A stretch of DNA of 64,000 nucleotides from Mycolicibacterium thermoresistibile (lineage in GTDB: Bacteria; Actinomycetota; Actinomycetes; Mycobacteriales; Mycobacteriaceae), in contig NZ_LT906483.1 of the NCBI RefSeq assembly GCF_900187065.1, positions 1,612,001 to 1,676,000 of the forward strand, in the 5' to 3' direction. Position 1 is the stretch's first letter. Each line of letters begins with the position of its first letter. The notes beneath the pieces are model-generated. The model was given only the letters and a program-made list of their open reading frames with translations. It ran no database searches and was not told the origin of the DNA. The translations under genes were made by a program, and so were the position numbers. This document shows, piece after piece, positions 49,325 through 61,643 of the stretch.

Positions 49325-49352
49325 CCACACCGGACGCCGATGAGACGTCCAC

Positions 49353-49393
49353 TCCGGCGCACCGCGCGACAGCAGCGGTGCGCCGGATTTTTT
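49353..49393 (+). terminator. intrinsic terminator of the tRNA unit
   Basis: TCCGGCGCACCGC / GCGGTGCGCCGGA, a perfect 13-bp stem with a 9-nt loop, then six T and a second T run after CA. Confidence 0.92.
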
Positions 49394-49410
49394 CATTTTT
49401 TCAACTCCCC

Positions 49411-49460
49411 TCCCGGCACCTCCCGGCACCTCCCGGCACCTCCCGGCACCTCCCGGTGTC
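49411..49460. repeat. 10-bp tandem repeat
   Basis: Four identical copies of TCCCGGCACC and a fifth variant copy TCCCGGTGTC, after the tRNA terminator. The stretch 49325-49682 holds no gene that I can support, only the terminator, this repeat and unremarkable sequence. Confidence 0.9.
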
Positions 49461-49682
49461 TGCGGGTGGAGTGGCCCGACTCACCCGCTGCGGCCGCATC
49501 AGTCGGGTGCTTCAACCAAGCGAGCGAACGTCATCAGTGCCCAGGACGCCGTGCAGGGGTTTGGAACAGTTGCATCGCAGCGAGATCTGGGATCCAGATG
49601 AGACAGTCGCTCTCATGGCAACTGCTCTGAACTCTGCGTAACCGTGGCCGGCGGGCAGTCGGGCCGGTGCCGGTGATGATTC

Positions 49683-50384
49683 TCATAGTCGGCGGGTGAG
49701 CGCCTCGGCGGCGGCCAGCAGATCGGCGGCCCACCGAGCACCCGGCCGGCGCCCGATCCGGTCGATCGGTCCGGACACCGACACCGCCGCGACGACGGTG
49801 CCGCGCCCGTCCCGTACCGGGGCGGACACACTGGCCACTCCCGGTTCCCGTTCGGCGACGCTCTGCGCCCAACCGCGCTTGTGGACTTCGGCCAGCGCCC
49901 GTTCGGAGAATTTCGCGTTCGACAGCACAGCCTGCTGGGTGGTCGAATCGGCGTAGGCGAGCAGCACCTTGGCGCCGGATCCGGCGGTCATCGGCAGCCG
50001 GGTGCCGACCGGCACCGTATCGCGCAGCCCCGCCGGGGGTTCCAGCGCCGCCACGCAGATCCGGGACGTGCCCTCGCGCCGGTACAGTTGCACGCTCTCT
50101 CCGGTGATCTCCCGCAACCGCGGCAACACCACTGCGGCGGCAGCCAACAGGGGGTCGTCGACCCGCGCGGCGAGTTCGGTCACCGCCGGACCCAGGCACC
50201 ACCGCCCGTCACCGTCCCGGGCCAGCAACCGATGCACTTCCAGACCGGCCGCCAGCCGGTGCGCGGTCGCCCGGGGCAGCCCGGTCCGTTCGCACAACTC
50301 GGCGAGCCCGCAGGGCGATTCGGCCACCGAATGCAGCACGCTCACGGCTTTGTCCAGCACGCCGATGCCGCTATCCTTTCTCAT
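49683..50384 (-). CDS. IclR-family transcriptional regulator (Rv2989-like)
   Basis: A 233-residue regulator. The N-terminal winged helix is GVLDKAVSVLHSVAESPCGLAELCERTGLPRATAHRLAAGL; the C-terminal ligand domain contains RICVAALEPPAGLRDTVPVG, the GSGAKVLLAY block and DGRGTVVAAVSVSGP. It is divergent from leuCD, and in actinobacteria this IclR protein (LtbR/NdgR type) controls leucine and related amino-acid genes, so control of leuCD is likely. A TAGTAT box 6 nt before its ATG suggests a leaderless mRNA. Confidence 0.9.
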   Translation of the reverse strand: MRKDSGIGVLDKAVSVLHSVAESPCGLAELCERTGLPRATAHRLAAGLEVHRLLARDGDGRWCLGPAVTELAARVDDPLLAAAAVVLPRLREITGESVQLYRREGTSRICVAALEPPAGLRDTVPVGTRLPMTAGSGAKVLLAYADSTTQQAVLSNAKFSERALAEVHKRGWAQSVAEREPGVASVSAPVRDGRGTVVAAVSVSGPIDRIGRRPGARWAADLLAAAEALTRRL

Positions 50385-50390
50385 AAAGAG

Positions 50391-50396
50391 ATACTA
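50391..50396 (-). promoter_or_regulatory. -10 box of the leaderless iclR promoter
   Basis: On the minus strand TAGTAT, 6 nt before the ATG at 50384. The 78-bp spacer to leuC should also hold the operators, but no strong palindrome stood out. Confidence 0.5.
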
Positions 50397-50462
50397 GCGT
50401 CCCGAATAGTGAGATTGACAAGCTGACGTCGCAGGTCGCCTGCCCGAGTGAATCGAGAGATG

Positions 50463-51956
50463 ATGAATCAGCCCACAGTGTCGTCGGGGATGTCGTCGGG
50501 GATGTCGTCGGGGGAGTCGACGGGAGTGTCGACGAACCGTCCGCGCACGCTGGCCGAGAAGGTCTGGGATGACCACGTCGTGGTCCGCGGTTCCGGTACC
50601 GGAGCGGCCCGTGAACCCGACCTCATCTACATCGACCTCCACCTGGTGCACGAGGTCACCAGCCCGCAGGCATTCGACGGGTTGCGGTTGGCGGGCCGCA
50701 AAGTGCGCCGACCGGACCTGACGATCGCCACCGAGGACCACAACGTGCCGACGGTCGACATCGACAAGCCGATCGCCGACCCGATCTCGCGCACCCAGGT
50801 GGAGACGCTGCGCCGCAATGCCGCCGAGTTCGGTATCCGGCTGCACCCGATGGGCGATGCGGAGCAGGGCATCGTGCACATCATCGGTCCGCAGCTGGGC
50901 CTGACCCAGCCCGGCATGACCGTGGTCTGCGGCGACAGCCACACTTCCACCCACGGTGCGTTCGGCGCACTGGCCATGGGAATCGGCACATCCGAGGTCG
51001 AGCACGTGCTCGCCACCCAGACCCTGCCGTTGCGGCCCTTCAAGACCATGGCGGTCAACGTCGATGGGGAGCTTCCCGCCGGGGTGAGCGCCAAGGACAT
51101 CATCCTGGCGGTGATCGCGAAGATCGGCACCGGCGGTGGTCAGGGCCACGTCATCGAATACCGGGGCAGCACCATCGAATCGCTGTCGATGGAGGGCCGG
51201 ATGACGATCTGCAACATGAGCATCGAAGCCGGCGCCCGGGCCGGGATGATCGCCCCGGACGAGACCACCTTCGAATACCTGCGCGGCCGCCCGCATGCCC
51301 CCAAGGGCGCGGACTGGGATGCCGCGGTGGCGGCGTGGCGGCAGCTGCGCACCGATGAGGGCGCCGAATTCGACGTCGAGGTCTACATCGACGCCACCGA
51401 ACTGAGCCCGTTCGTCACCTGGGGCACCAACCCCGGCCAGGGGGTCCCGCTGTCGGGCTCGGTTCCCGATCCGGAACTGATGACCGACGAGGCGGACCGC
51501 CTCGCCGCGGAAAAGGCCTTGGCCTACATGGACCTCCGGCCGGGTACCCCGATGCGCGACATCGCCGTGGACGCGGTGTTCGTCGGTTCGTGCACCAACG
51601 GCCGCATCGAGGACCTGCGCGTGGTGGCCGAGGTGCTGCGGGGCCGCAAGGTCGCCGACGGTGTCCGGATGCTGATCGTGCCGGGCTCGATGCGGGTGCG
51701 TGCCCAGGCCGAATCCGAGGGTCTGCACGAGATCTTCCTCGCCGCGGGCGCCGAGTGGCGGCAGGCCGGATGCTCGATGTGTCTGGGCATGAACCCCGAT
51801 CAGCTCGCCCCGGGAGAGCGCTGCGCCTCCACCTCCAACCGCAACTTCGAGGGCCGACAGGGTAAGGGCGGCCGCACCCATCTGGTGTCGCCGGCGGTGG
51901 CCGCGGCCACCGCCGTGGCCGGGAAGCTGGCGTCGCCGGCCGATCTGTCCGCCTGA
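50463..51956 (+). CDS. leuC: 3-isopropylmalate dehydratase large subunit
   Basis: A 497-residue aconitase-superfamily protein. The Fe-S cluster cysteines lie in [14 protein letters not shown] and [47 protein letters not shown] is the family signature. It works with LeuD to isomerise isopropylmalate. ATG 50463 has a GAGAG site; ATG 50460 and GTG 50448 are alternatives. The N-terminus carries a [12 protein letters not shown] repeat from a 12-bp triplication (50478-50513), making it longer than the M. tuberculosis protein (473). Confidence 0.95.
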   Translation: MNQPTVSSGMSSGMSSGESTGVSTNRPRTLAEKVWDDHVVVRGSGTGAAREPDLIYIDLHLVHEVTSPQAFDGLRLAGRKVRRPDLTIATEDHNVPTVDIDKPIADPISRTQVETLRRNAAEFGIRLHPMGDAEQGIVHIIGPQLGLTQPGMTVVCGDSHTSTHGAFGALAMGIGTSEVEHVLATQTLPLRPFKTMAVNVDGELPAGVSAKDIILAVIAKIGTGGGQGHVIEYRGSTIESLSMEGRMTICNMSIEAGARAGMIAPDETTFEYLRGRPHAPKGADWDAAVAAWRQLRTDEGAEFDVEVYIDATELSPFVTWGTNPGQGVPLSGSVPDPELMTDEADRLAAEKALAYMDLRPGTPMRDIAVDAVFVGSCTNGRIEDLRVVAEVLRGRKVADGVRMLIVPGSMRVRAQAESEGLHEIFLAAGAEWRQAGCSMCLGMNPDQLAPGERCASTSNRNFEGRQGKGGRTHLVSPAVAAATAVAGKLASPADLSA

Positions 51957-51980
51957 TCCGACCCGACAAGAGGAGAAGTC

Positions 51981-52574
51981 ATGCAACCGTTCCGCACCCA
52001 TACCGGCATCGGTGTCCCGCTGCGCCGTTCCAACGTGGATACCGACCAGATCATCCCGGCGGTCTACCTCAAGCGGGTCACCCGAACGGGATTCGAAGAC
52101 GGGCTGTTCGCGGCCTGGCGCACCGATCCGTCGTTCGTGCTCAACGTCCCGCCCTATGACAAGGGGTCGGTTCTGGTGGCCGGCCCGGATTTCGGTACCG
52201 GGTCCTCACGGGAACACGCCGTCTGGGCCCTGATGGATTACGGCTTCCGGGTCGTGATCTCATCCCGTTTCGCCGACATCTTTCGGGGGAATGCGGGTAA
52301 GGCGGGGTTGCTGGCGGCCGAAGTGAGCCAGGACGACGTCGAATTGCTCTGGAAGGCGCTGGAGCAGAATCCGGGGTTGGAAATCACTGTGAATCTTCAA
52401 GATCGGACGGTGACCGCGGGAACCGTCGTGGTGCCGTTCAAGATTGATGACTACACCGCCTGGCGGCTGCTCGAAGGACTCGACGATATAGCCCTTACGC
52501 TGCGGAAACAGGATCAGATCGAGGCCTACGAGGCGCGTCGGCCGAGCTGGAAACCGCGCACTCTGCCGGCCTGA
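51981..52574 (+). CDS. leuD: 3-isopropylmalate dehydratase small subunit
   Basis: A 197-residue swivel-domain subunit. [16 protein letters not shown] is the signature; [46 protein letters not shown] follows. It completes the LeuCD isomerase. The start follows AAGAGGAGAAGTC, a strong ribosome binding site, 24 bp after leuC. Confidence 0.96.
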   Translation: MQPFRTHTGIGVPLRRSNVDTDQIIPAVYLKRVTRTGFEDGLFAAWRTDPSFVLNVPPYDKGSVLVAGPDFGTGSSREHAVWALMDYGFRVVISSRFADIFRGNAGKAGLLAAEVSQDDVELLWKALEQNPGLEITVNLQDRTVTAGTVVVPFKIDDYTAWRLLEGLDDIALTLRKQDQIEAYEARRPSWKPRTLPA

Positions 52575-52774
52575 CCAACCCCGCGGCGGGGGTGAATTCG
52601 CCATCCTCCAACCGGTTCTGCACCCACCGAACAGGACACTGTGCGGGGCAATCGGATTGCCAATTTCGGCATATATTGCCCCGAAAATGCGCGTGGCTCT
52701 TGGAAGTCAATGGTCAAAGGGTTTACCGTGTCCACTAGTCGGCTCAAGAAGGGCCGCTGGTTTCGGAGGTTTGC

Positions 52775-53395
52775 ATGAACAAGGCAGAGCTCATCGACGT
52801 ACTCCAAGAGAAGATGGGCACCGATCGGCGGACGGCTACTGCCGCCGTGGAACACATGGTGGACGCGATCGTTCGAGCGGTCCACCGGGGTGACAGCGTC
52901 ACCATCACCGGTTTCGGCGTTTTCGAGCAGCGCCGGCGGGCGGCCCGGGTCGCGCGTAACCCACGCACCGGGGAGACGGTGAAGGTCAAGCCGACAGTGG
53001 TGCCGGCCTTCCGGCCGGGTGCCCAGTTCAAGGCGGTTGTCTCTGGGGCGCAGCGGCTCCCGGCCGAAGGCCCTGCCGTCAAGCGGGGCGTGTCCGCGGG
53101 CCCGGCCAAGAAGGCGGCCAAGAAGACCACCCGCAAGGCCGCCACCAAGAAGGCCGCGGCCAAGGCTCCGGCGAAGAAGACGGCGGCCAAGAAGACCGCG
53201 GCGAAGAAGACCGCGGCCAAGAAGACGACGGCGAAGAAGACCGCGGCGAAGAAGACCGCGGCCAAGAAGACGACGGCGAAGAAGACCGCCGCCAAGAAGA
53301 CCGCGGCCAAGAAGACGACCAAGAAGGCCGCGACCAAGGCTCCGGCGAAGAAGTCGGCAGCCAAGAAGGCGCCGGCCAAGAAAGGTCGCCGTTAG
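52775..53395 (+). CDS. hupB: HU-type nucleoid protein with histone-like tail
   Basis: A 206-residue protein. Residues 1-90 are HU ([33 protein letters not shown], then [22 protein letters not shown] with the DNA-contact arm). The C-terminal 100 residues are Lys/Ala-rich repeats of PAKK and TAAKK type, resembling histone H1. It compacts DNA and, in M. tuberculosis, also takes part in iron control and is heavily modified on lysines. A 200-bp promoter region (52575-52774) precedes it; no element there was resolved. Confidence 0.96.
   Translation: MNKAELIDVLQEKMGTDRRTATAAVEHMVDAIVRAVHRGDSVTITGFGVFEQRRRAARVARNPRTGETVKVKPTVVPAFRPGAQFKAVVSGAQRLPAEGPAVKRGVSAGPAKKAAKKTTRKAATKKAAAKAPAKKTAAKKTAAKKTAAKKTTAKKTAAKKTAAKKTTAKKTAAKKTAAKKTTKKAATKAPAKKSAAKKAPAKKGRR
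53101..53390 (+). repeat. Lys/Ala codon repeat region of hupB
   Basis: Repeated AAGAAGACCGCGGCC-type 15-bp units coding [10 protein letters not shown], bounded by [17 protein letters not shown] and [18 protein letters not shown]. Confidence 0.85.
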
Positions 53396-53406
53396 TCGTT
53401 CGGCAG

Positions 53407-53441
53407 GGCACGTCGTGGGTGTCTGACACCCTCGGCGTGCC
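53407..53441 (+). terminator. probable hupB terminator
   Basis: GGCACGTCGTGGGTGT / ACACCCTCGGCGTGCC, a 16-bp stem with one wobble and one mismatch and a 3-nt loop CTG, followed by TTGGTGTCTT. Confidence 0.7.
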
Positions 53442-53515
53442 TTGGTGTCTTCATGCAGGGCTGCCGAAAGACGCGGCCCGGGAAGGGGCGTTCCGAACGG
53501 TCGGTCCAATGAGAG

Positions 53516-54448
53516 TCATCGCACCGGTAACGGACTGGCGATGTGGTCGGCGGCGATCAGCCGGCCCTCGACCAGGGACATGACCCAGACACTGCCCTTG
53601 CGGTTCTCCGTGTCGGCCGGCCGCACACCGTCGCGCTCGCACCACCAGGCGATGAGGTCGGGGATCACCTTGCCCTGGGTGCAGACGACCGGGGTGCCGC
53701 CCGCCGCAGCGATTTCGAGGAGGCGCTGCCTTCCGGCGGTCCGATTCCGGGTGTAGGACTCCTCGTTCAAGGTGGGCTCGGGGTGAATCGGCTGCGCGAT
53801 CTCGTCGGCCAGCGGTTCGAGTGTCTGTTCGCAGCGCACCCGGTCCGCCGCGTGTAACCGGTCCGCGCCGAACGCGAGGAGCACTCCGACCAACGCCTCG
53901 GCCTGGGCGCGGCCGTGTTTGTCGAGCGGACGCAACCGGTCGTCGCCCTGCCACCGTGACCTGCTGCCCGCCGTGGCGTGCCGCACGATCAGCACCGTCC
54001 GGGTGCGGGCCGGATGTTCGGCGAATCGCTGCAGCACATCGCGATCCTGGGGATAGTCCAGTCGTTGCAGCGCGTCCGACACCGGAAGCCACTTCAGTTC
54101 GTCGACTTCGTCATTGGGGGCGAAGGAGCCGTCGAGCGCCCGAGCCGCCCAGTACCGCACCCGCTTGACGCCGTTCGCCAACGGGTAGGTGATCTCGGTG
54201 AGTTCGCGTCCCAGCACCGACCGGTATCCGGTCTCCTCCTCGATCTCCCGCACCGCCGTCACCGGTTCGATCTCACCGGGATCGACCTTGCCCTTGGGCA
54301 GTGACCAGTCGTCGTAACGGGGCCGGTGGATCACCGCGATCTCGGGAGCCGACGAATCCACCCCGGGCCGCCACAGCACCGCGCCGGCGGCCCGGACGGC
54401 GGATGCGGGATCCGAGGGGATGGTCTTCGGGCGAACCTCTTTGGGCAC
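53516..54448 (-). CDS. mutT1: Nudix / histidine-phosphatase fusion protein MutT1
   Basis: A 310-residue two-domain protein. The N-terminal Nudix domain has the box [23 protein letters not shown]; the C-terminal histidine phosphatase domain begins [11 protein letters not shown]. This fusion is MutT1 of mycobacteria, which hydrolyses 8-oxo-(d)GTP and also diadenosine polyphosphates. It cleans the nucleotide pool. The GTG start at 54448 follows GCAGGAGGT. It is downstream of ppk1 on the same strand, 55 bp away. Confidence 0.93.
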   Translation of the reverse strand: MPKEVRPKTIPSDPASAVRAAGAVLWRPGVDSSAPEIAVIHRPRYDDWSLPKGKVDPGEIEPVTAVREIEEETGYRSVLGRELTEITYPLANGVKRVRYWAARALDGSFAPNDEVDELKWLPVSDALQRLDYPQDRDVLQRFAEHPARTRTVLIVRHATAGSRSRWQGDDRLRPLDKHGRAQAEALVGVLLAFGADRLHAADRVRCEQTLEPLADEIAQPIHPEPTLNEESYTRNRTAGRQRLLEIAAAGGTPVVCTQGKVIPDLIAWWCERDGVRPADTENRKGSVWVMSLVEGRLIAADHIASPLPVR

Positions 54449-54503
54449 CTCACCTCCTGCAGGTCATCCGGCACCGGGTGACGATCGGCGATGTCTCGGC
54501 GAG

Positions 54504-56783
54504 TCAGTGGTAGCGGCGGCGTTTCATCATCGACACCTGATGATCGCGCACCGTCTCGCCCTCGCGCGGTGAGGGTGTCCATCGACCGTCCGGTCCCAGT
54601 TCCCAGCATCGGGTGGCCGGGTCGAGTGCGGAGTCGAGGATGTCGTTGAGTTGTGCGGTCAGCCGGGGGTCTTTGACCTGGGCCATCACCTCGACACGCC
54701 GGTCGAGGTTGCGGTGCATCATGTCCGCGCTGCCGATCCAGAACTCGTTCTGCGCCCGGAAGTGCAGGATCCGCGAGTGCTCCAGGAACCGACCCAGAAT
54801 GGAACGCACCCTGATGTTCTCGGAGAGGCCGGGCACCCCGGGGCGCAGCGCGCAGATGCCGCGCACCACCACCTCGACGCCGACACCCGCGAGCGAGGCG
54901 CGGTACAGCGCGTCGATGATCTGTTCGTCGACCAGGGCATTGGCCTTCAACCGGATGTGGGCGTCGGCGCCCTCGCGTTTGGCGGCGATCTCACCCTCGA
55001 TGCGGTCGATCAGTCCCTTGCGGACGCCGTACGGCGCCACCAGCAGGTTGCGGTAGGACTCCTTGCGGGAGTACCCGGTGAGCGAGTTGAACAGATCGGT
55101 CAGATCGGCGCCGATGTCCGGGGCGGCGGTGAGCAGTCCGATGTCTTCGTAGAGGCGTGCGGTTTTCGGGTTGTAGTTGCCGGTGCCGATGTGGCAGTAG
55201 CGCCGGATCACCGATCCTTCCCGCCGAACCACCAGGGCGCACTTGCAGTGCGTCTTCAAGCCGATGATCCCGTACACCACATGGACGCCGGCCTGCTCGA
55301 GGGTGCGGGCCCACTTGATGTTGGCCTGCTCGTCGAAGCGGGCCTTGATCTCCACCAGCGCCACCACCTGCTTGCCGGCCTCGGCGGCGTCGATCAGGGC
55401 GTTGACGATCGGCGAGTCGCCCGAGGTGCGGTACAGGGTCTGCTTGATCGCCAACACGTTCGGGTCGGCGGCGGCCTGCTCGATGAATCGCTGGACGGTG
55501 GTGGAGAACGAGTCGTAGGGGTGGTGCACCAGCACGTCACCGTCGCGCAGCGTGGCGAAGATGCTCTTCGGTGTCTCGCGTTCCCCGAAAGCCGGTGGGG
55601 TGGCGGGCACGAACGGCGGATCCTTCAGCGCCGGCCGGTCCACGTCGTAGATCTGCCACAGCGACGACAGGTCGAGCAGCCCCGGTACCTCGACCACATC
55701 GTCGGGATGGACGTCGAGTTCCCGCAGGAGCAGTTCGAGCATGTTCTCGGTCATGTCGTCGGAGACCTCGAGGCGCACCGGAGAACCGAAGCGGCGCCGG
55801 GCCAGTTCGCGTTCCAGTGCCTGCAACAGGTCCTCGTCGCGGTCCTCCTCGACCTCGAAGTCCGCGTTGCGGGTGATCCGGAAGGCGTGGTGTTCGACGA
55901 TCTCCAGGCCGGGGAACAGCACCGGCAGGAACGCCGCGATCAGTTCCTCCATCGGCAGGAAACGGATCAGACCGTCGGCGCCGGGCCGGCTGTCGAGTTC
56001 GACGAACCGATCGACGTTGTCGGGCACCTTGACCCGCGCGAAGTGCTGGCCGCCGTCCTCGGGGCGTTTAACCATGATCGCGAGGTTGAGGCTCAGGCCG
56101 CTGACGAACGGGAACGGGTGGGCCGGATCGACCGCCAGCGGGGTCAGGACCGGGAAGACCTGCTCGTGGAAGTAGGTGGACAACTTGTTGCGTTCGGCCT
56201 CACCGAGTTCGGCCCACGTGACGATCACGATGCCCTCTTCGGCCAGCGCCGGCCGCACCGAGTTGAGGAACACGTCGGCGTGGCGGGTCGCGAGCTGCTG
56301 GGTGCGCTCACTGATGCGACGCAACTGCTCGAGGGGCGACAGACCGTCGGCCGACCGGACCGACAGGCCGGTCTCGTGGCGGCGTTTCAGCCCGGCCACC
56401 CGCACCATGTAGAACTCGTCGAGGTTGGAGGCGAAGATCGCCAGGAACTTCGCCCGCTCCAGCAGGGGCAGCGAGGTGTCGGCCGCCAGCGCCAGCACCC
56501 GGGCGTTGAAATCCAGCCAGCTGAGTTCCCGGTTGAGGTAGCGGTCCTCGGGCAGCGCATCGTCGATCGCCGGTGCCGTGGCGGCCGGCGGCGCCTCCGG
56601 GGCGGTGTGCGACCCGTCCCACCGCTCGTCGCCGGTCCGGTCGGTCTGATCGGCCCCCGTCTGGTCGGCCCCCCTCTGGTCGGCCCCCCTCTGGTCGGCC
56701 CCCCTCTGATCGGCCCCGGTCGGCGCGGTGACGCCGTCCCCGGCCACACGGTCGGCTCGGGACTGGGCCTGTGCTTCGCTCAC
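54504..56783 (-). CDS. ppk1: polyphosphate kinase 1
   Basis: A 759-residue enzyme. [21 protein letters not shown] opens the N domain; [11 protein letters not shown] belongs to the H domain, and the catalytic histidine region is [15 protein letters not shown] to [16 protein letters not shown]. It polymerises ATP gamma-phosphate into polyphosphate. The GTG at 56783 with GATCGAGGG upstream is preferred over 56831. The N-terminus contains five GADQ(R/T) repeats not present in the M. tuberculosis protein (742). Confidence 0.95.
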   Translation of the reverse strand: MSEAQAQSRADRVAGDGVTAPTGADQRGADQRGADQRGADQTGADQTDRTGDERWDGSHTAPEAPPAATAPAIDDALPEDRYLNRELSWLDFNARVLALAADTSLPLLERAKFLAIFASNLDEFYMVRVAGLKRRHETGLSVRSADGLSPLEQLRRISERTQQLATRHADVFLNSVRPALAEEGIVIVTWAELGEAERNKLSTYFHEQVFPVLTPLAVDPAHPFPFVSGLSLNLAIMVKRPEDGGQHFARVKVPDNVDRFVELDSRPGADGLIRFLPMEELIAAFLPVLFPGLEIVEHHAFRITRNADFEVEEDRDEDLLQALERELARRRFGSPVRLEVSDDMTENMLELLLRELDVHPDDVVEVPGLLDLSSLWQIYDVDRPALKDPPFVPATPPAFGERETPKSIFATLRDGDVLVHHPYDSFSTTVQRFIEQAAADPNVLAIKQTLYRTSGDSPIVNALIDAAEAGKQVVALVEIKARFDEQANIKWARTLEQAGVHVVYGIIGLKTHCKCALVVRREGSVIRRYCHIGTGNYNPKTARLYEDIGLLTAAPDIGADLTDLFNSLTGYSRKESYRNLLVAPYGVRKGLIDRIEGEIAAKREGADAHIRLKANALVDEQIIDALYRASLAGVGVEVVVRGICALRPGVPGLSENIRVRSILGRFLEHSRILHFRAQNEFWIGSADMMHRNLDRRVEVMAQVKDPRLTAQLNDILDSALDPATRCWELGPDGRWTPSPREGETVRDHQVSMMKRRRYH
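56646..56720. repeat. 15-bp tandem repeat inside ppk1
   Basis: Five 15-bp units (CTGGTCGGCCCCCCT and close variants) encoding [10 protein letters not shown] repeats at the disordered N-terminus. Confidence 0.9.
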
Positions 56784-56873
56784 CCCTCGATCTTCCCCCA
56801 GATGGCGACGGTGCGGCCACCGCTCGGCCACGGATTCAAGTCGTGTTCACCCGGGGGTGTTCGCCCGGTGATG

Positions 56874-58651
<1,778 letters not shown>

Positions 58652-58654
58652 GGC

Positions 58655-59758
58655 GTGGACGGGCAGTACGGGGATTCCACCCGGACCGTGAGGGCGGTCA
58701 GCTTCCCGGCCGAGCCGGGTAGTCCGGTCGCACCGTCGCCGGTCACCGCCTCGACCTATCATCTGTCTCCCGACGAGTCCGAGCCGCTGGACGTCTACGG
58801 CCGGTACTCGAACCCCACCTGGCGTCAACTGGAGTCGGCGCTCGCGGCGCTGGAGGGAGCCGCCGCGGCATTGACGTTCGGGTCGGGCATGGCGGCGATC
58901 ACCTCGACACTGCGGGTGCTGGCCAAACCGGGCTCCACCCTGGTGGTGCCCGCCGACGGCTACTACCAGGTCCGCCGATATGCGGCGGAATATCTTGCGC
59001 CGCAAGGCATCAAGATCATCCAGGCCCGTGCGTCCGAGATGTGCGAGGCGGCCGGGGCCGCCGACGTGGTGCTGGCGGAGACGCCGGCGAACCCCGGTCT
59101 GGACGTCGTCGATCTGCACCGCCTGGGACTGGTGTGCCGCAGCCGGGGTGCGACGTTGGTGGTCGACAACACCGCCGCGACGCCGCTCGGTCAGCAGCCG
59201 CTGTCGCTGGGCGCCGACCTGGTGGTGGCCAGCGCCACCAAGGCGTTGTCCGGGCACAGCGACCTGATCGCGGGTTATGTGGCGGGCAGCAACCCGGACT
59301 TGATGGCGGCGGTGGAGCGGGACCGGCTGTTGGCCGGACCGATCCTGGGCGCGTTCGAGGCCTGGCTGGTGTTGCGCAGCCTCGGCAGCGCCGGCCTGCG
59401 GTTCGAGCGGCAGTGTCAGAACGCCCGTGCGCTGGCGGTCATGCTGCGCGGTCATCCCGCGGTGCGCTGGGTGCGCTACCCGGGGCTGCCCGACGATCCG
59501 TCCTATCCGGTGGCCGCCGATCAGATGAAGCGGTTCGGCGGTCTGCTGGCGGTGGAGTTCGAGAGCGCCGCGGCGGTGAACGCCCTGGTGGAGCGCAGCG
59601 AACTGGTCATCGCCGCGACGAGCTTCGGCGGTATCCACACCTCGATCGACCGGCGGGCCCGGTGGGGCGACGAGGTCAGCGACGGGTTCGCCCGGTTCTC
59701 GCTGGGCATCGAGGACACCGACGACCTGATCGCCGACATCGAGCGCGCACTGCGCTGA
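58655..59758 (+). CDS. cystathionine gamma-lyase / Cys-Met metabolism PLP enzyme
   Basis: A 367-residue fold-type I PLP enzyme. RYSNPTWRQLESALAALEGA and FGSGMAAI are the N-terminal signatures, and VVASATKALSGHSDLIAGYV contains the PLP lysine. SLGIEDTDDLIADIERAL is the typical end. Members cleave or form cystathionine and related thioethers; lyase and synthase roles cannot be separated here. It lies between gpsA and ddlA, where M. tuberculosis has no such gene as far as I recall, and it overlaps neither. GTG start. Confidence 0.87.
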   Translation: MDGQYGDSTRTVRAVSFPAEPGSPVAPSPVTASTYHLSPDESEPLDVYGRYSNPTWRQLESALAALEGAAAALTFGSGMAAITSTLRVLAKPGSTLVVPADGYYQVRRYAAEYLAPQGIKIIQARASEMCEAAGAADVVLAETPANPGLDVVDLHRLGLVCRSRGATLVVDNTAATPLGQQPLSLGADLVVASATKALSGHSDLIAGYVAGSNPDLMAAVERDRLLAGPILGAFEAWLVLRSLGSAGLRFERQCQNARALAVMLRGHPAVRWVRYPGLPDDPSYPVAADQMKRFGGLLAVEFESAAAVNALVERSELVIAATSFGGIHTSIDRRARWGDEVSDGFARFSLGIEDTDDLIADIERALR

Positions 59759-59803
59759 ACTGCAGGTCGGCGGACGCGGATCGTGCCCGGGCGGATGGGG
59801 CGG

Positions 59804-59809
59804 TAGCCT
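59804..59809 (+). promoter_or_regulatory. -10 box of the ddlA promoter
   Basis: TAGCCT, 9 nt before the GTG at 59819, consistent with a leaderless mRNA. Confidence 0.45.
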
Positions 59810-59818
59810 CTCTAGGTT

Positions 59819-60940
59819 GTGACTGCCCGCGACCGGTCCGAAGGACGAATCCGGGTCGCCGTGGTATACGGCGGCCGCAGCAACGAGCACGCGATTTCGT
59901 GCGTGTCGGCCGGCAGCATCCTGCGTAATCTGGACCCACAGCGGTTCGAGGCCATCCCGATCGGCATCACACCCGGGGGGACGTGGCTGCTCACCGGGGC
60001 CCACCCCGATTCGCTGACGATCGTCGACGGGCGGCTGCCGGAGGTGGACGAGTCAGCGGGCAGCGAACTGATCCTGGCGGCCGATCCGCGCCGCAAGGGG
60101 CAGCTGCTGTCGATGGGGCCCGGTGTGCGCGAGGTGCTCGCCACCATCGACGTGGTGTTTCCGGTGCTGCACGGCCCGTACGGCGAGGACGGCACCATTC
60201 AGGGGCTGTTGGAGCTGGCCGGGGTGCCGTATGTCGGTGCGGGCGTGTTCGCCAGTGCGGCCGGCATGGACAAGGAGTTCACCAAGAAGCTGCTGACCGT
60301 CGCGGGGTTGCCGATCGGCGATCACGTGGTGCTGCGGGCCGGTCGTGCTGACCTGGACCGCGGGGAACGTGACCGCCTGGGGCTTCCGGTGTTCGTCAAA
60401 CCGGCCCGGGGTGGCTCCTCGATCGGCGTCACCCGGGTCACCGACTGGTCCGCGCTGCCGGGGGCCGTCGCCGAGGCCCGCCGCCATGACCCGAAGGTGA
60501 TCGTGGAAGCCGCGATCGAGGGCCGGGAGCTGGAGTGCGCGGTGCTCGAGTTCCCCGACGGCCGGGTGCGGAGCAGCACGGTCGGCGAGATCCGGGTGGC
60601 CGGGGTGCGGGGCCGTGAGGACGGGTTCTACGACTTCACCACCAAATATCTGGCCGACGACGCCGAACTCGACGTGCCCGCCAAGATCGACGACGCCGTC
60701 GCCGATGAGGTACGCGAACTGGCCATCAAGGCTTTCCACGCGATCGACTGCCAGGGGCTGGCCCGGGTGGACTTCTTCCTCACCGACGACGGCCCGGTGG
60801 TCAACGAGATCAACACCATGCCCGGGTTCACCATGATCTCGATGTATCCGCGGATGTGGGCCGCCAGCGGGGTCGACTATCCCACCCTGTTGGCGGCGAT
60901 GGTCGACACCGCGTTGGCGCGGGGCACCGGGCTGCGCTGA
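59819..60940 (+). CDS. ddlA: D-alanine--D-alanine ligase
   Basis: A 373-residue ATP-grasp ligase, the same length as M. tuberculosis Ddl[27 protein letters not shown] opens it, with [30 protein letters not shown] next. [19 protein letters not shown] is the ATP-binding loop, and [24 protein letters not shown] holds the Mg-binding Glu/Asn. It makes the D-Ala-D-Ala of peptidoglycan and is the target of cycloserine. Confidence 0.97.
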   Translation: MTARDRSEGRIRVAVVYGGRSNEHAISCVSAGSILRNLDPQRFEAIPIGITPGGTWLLTGAHPDSLTIVDGRLPEVDESAGSELILAADPRRKGQLLSMGPGVREVLATIDVVFPVLHGPYGEDGTIQGLLELAGVPYVGAGVFASAAGMDKEFTKKLLTVAGLPIGDHVVLRAGRADLDRGERDRLGLPVFVKPARGGSSIGVTRVTDWSALPGAVAEARRHDPKVIVEAAIEGRELECAVLEFPDGRVRSSTVGEIRVAGVRGREDGFYDFTTKYLADDAELDVPAKIDDAVADEVRELAIKAFHAIDCQGLARVDFFLTDDGPVVNEINTMPGFTMISMYPRMWAASGVDYPTLLAAMVDTALARGTGLR

Positions 60941-60970
60941 CCCGGCCCCGCCGGGGTCCGGCCGGTGCCG

Positions 60971-61537
60971 CTACCGCGCGGGTGCGGGGTCGATCTCCTT
61001 GGCGGGCAACACTTTTGCGATGGTCTGCGACAACCCCTGGATGGGGCTGGGCCCGGAATCGGCCGGCAGCGTCAACGCCACATACAGCGGGCGGTCCACC
61101 GCGTACCAGGTGGTGCGGTCGGCCTCGGCGACCCGGAACCACTGCACGTCGTCGACCATCTGCAGCGGAGCTCCCACCACGAAATCGGCGGGCCGGTCCA
61201 GCCCGCAGCGCAGGATGACGGTGTCGTCGCCGCGCCGCCAGGCGGCGGTCCCCGCGGGGGCGGGATCGACCGTCGGTGCCCGTTCGAAATCCCCGAGCTG
61301 CTCGGGCAATGCGTCCAACAGCTCCTGGCATCCCGGGTCGTCGGCGTGCGGAGCGGGCACCGCGGCGATGGCCACCGGCTGCCGGGCGGGGTCGCCCTGG
61401 CGGGAGGCCGCGACGGCCAGGATCGCCACCACCGCGACCACCGCCACCGCGATCGCGGCGATCAGCAGCGCGCGGGGCGGGGCGTCGGGTTCTTCTGGGG
61501 CGATCTCATGCGATTCACCGTGGGATTTGTCGGCCAC
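60971..61537 (-). CDS. DUF3515 membrane-anchored protein (Rv2980-like)
   Basis: A 188-residue protein with a short cytoplasmic acidic tail, one membrane helix (ALLIAAIAVAVVAVVAILAVAAS) and an extracytoplasmic domain with two cysteines (DDPGCQELL, VILRCGLDRP) that probably form a disulfide. The block VDDVQWFRVAEADRTTWYAVDRPLYVALTLP is typical of the family. Function unknown. GTG start after ACGGAGGACG. Divergent from thiL. Confidence 0.85.
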   Translation of the reverse strand: MADKSHGESHEIAPEEPDAPPRALLIAAIAVAVVAVVAILAVAASRQGDPARQPVAIAAVPAPHADDPGCQELLDALPEQLGDFERAPTVDPAPAGTAAWRRGDDTVILRCGLDRPADFVVGAPLQMVDDVQWFRVAEADRTTWYAVDRPLYVALTLPADSGPSPIQGLSQTIAKVLPAKEIDPAPAR

Positions 61538-61643
61538 TCGACGCGTCCTCCGTTCTGCGCCCTAGACTCCTCGCCGCAGAGACCAAACGTACCGCAGCGC
61601 ATGCGGGACGGTGACACCCCGCTCCGGACAGCCAGGAGGCGAG

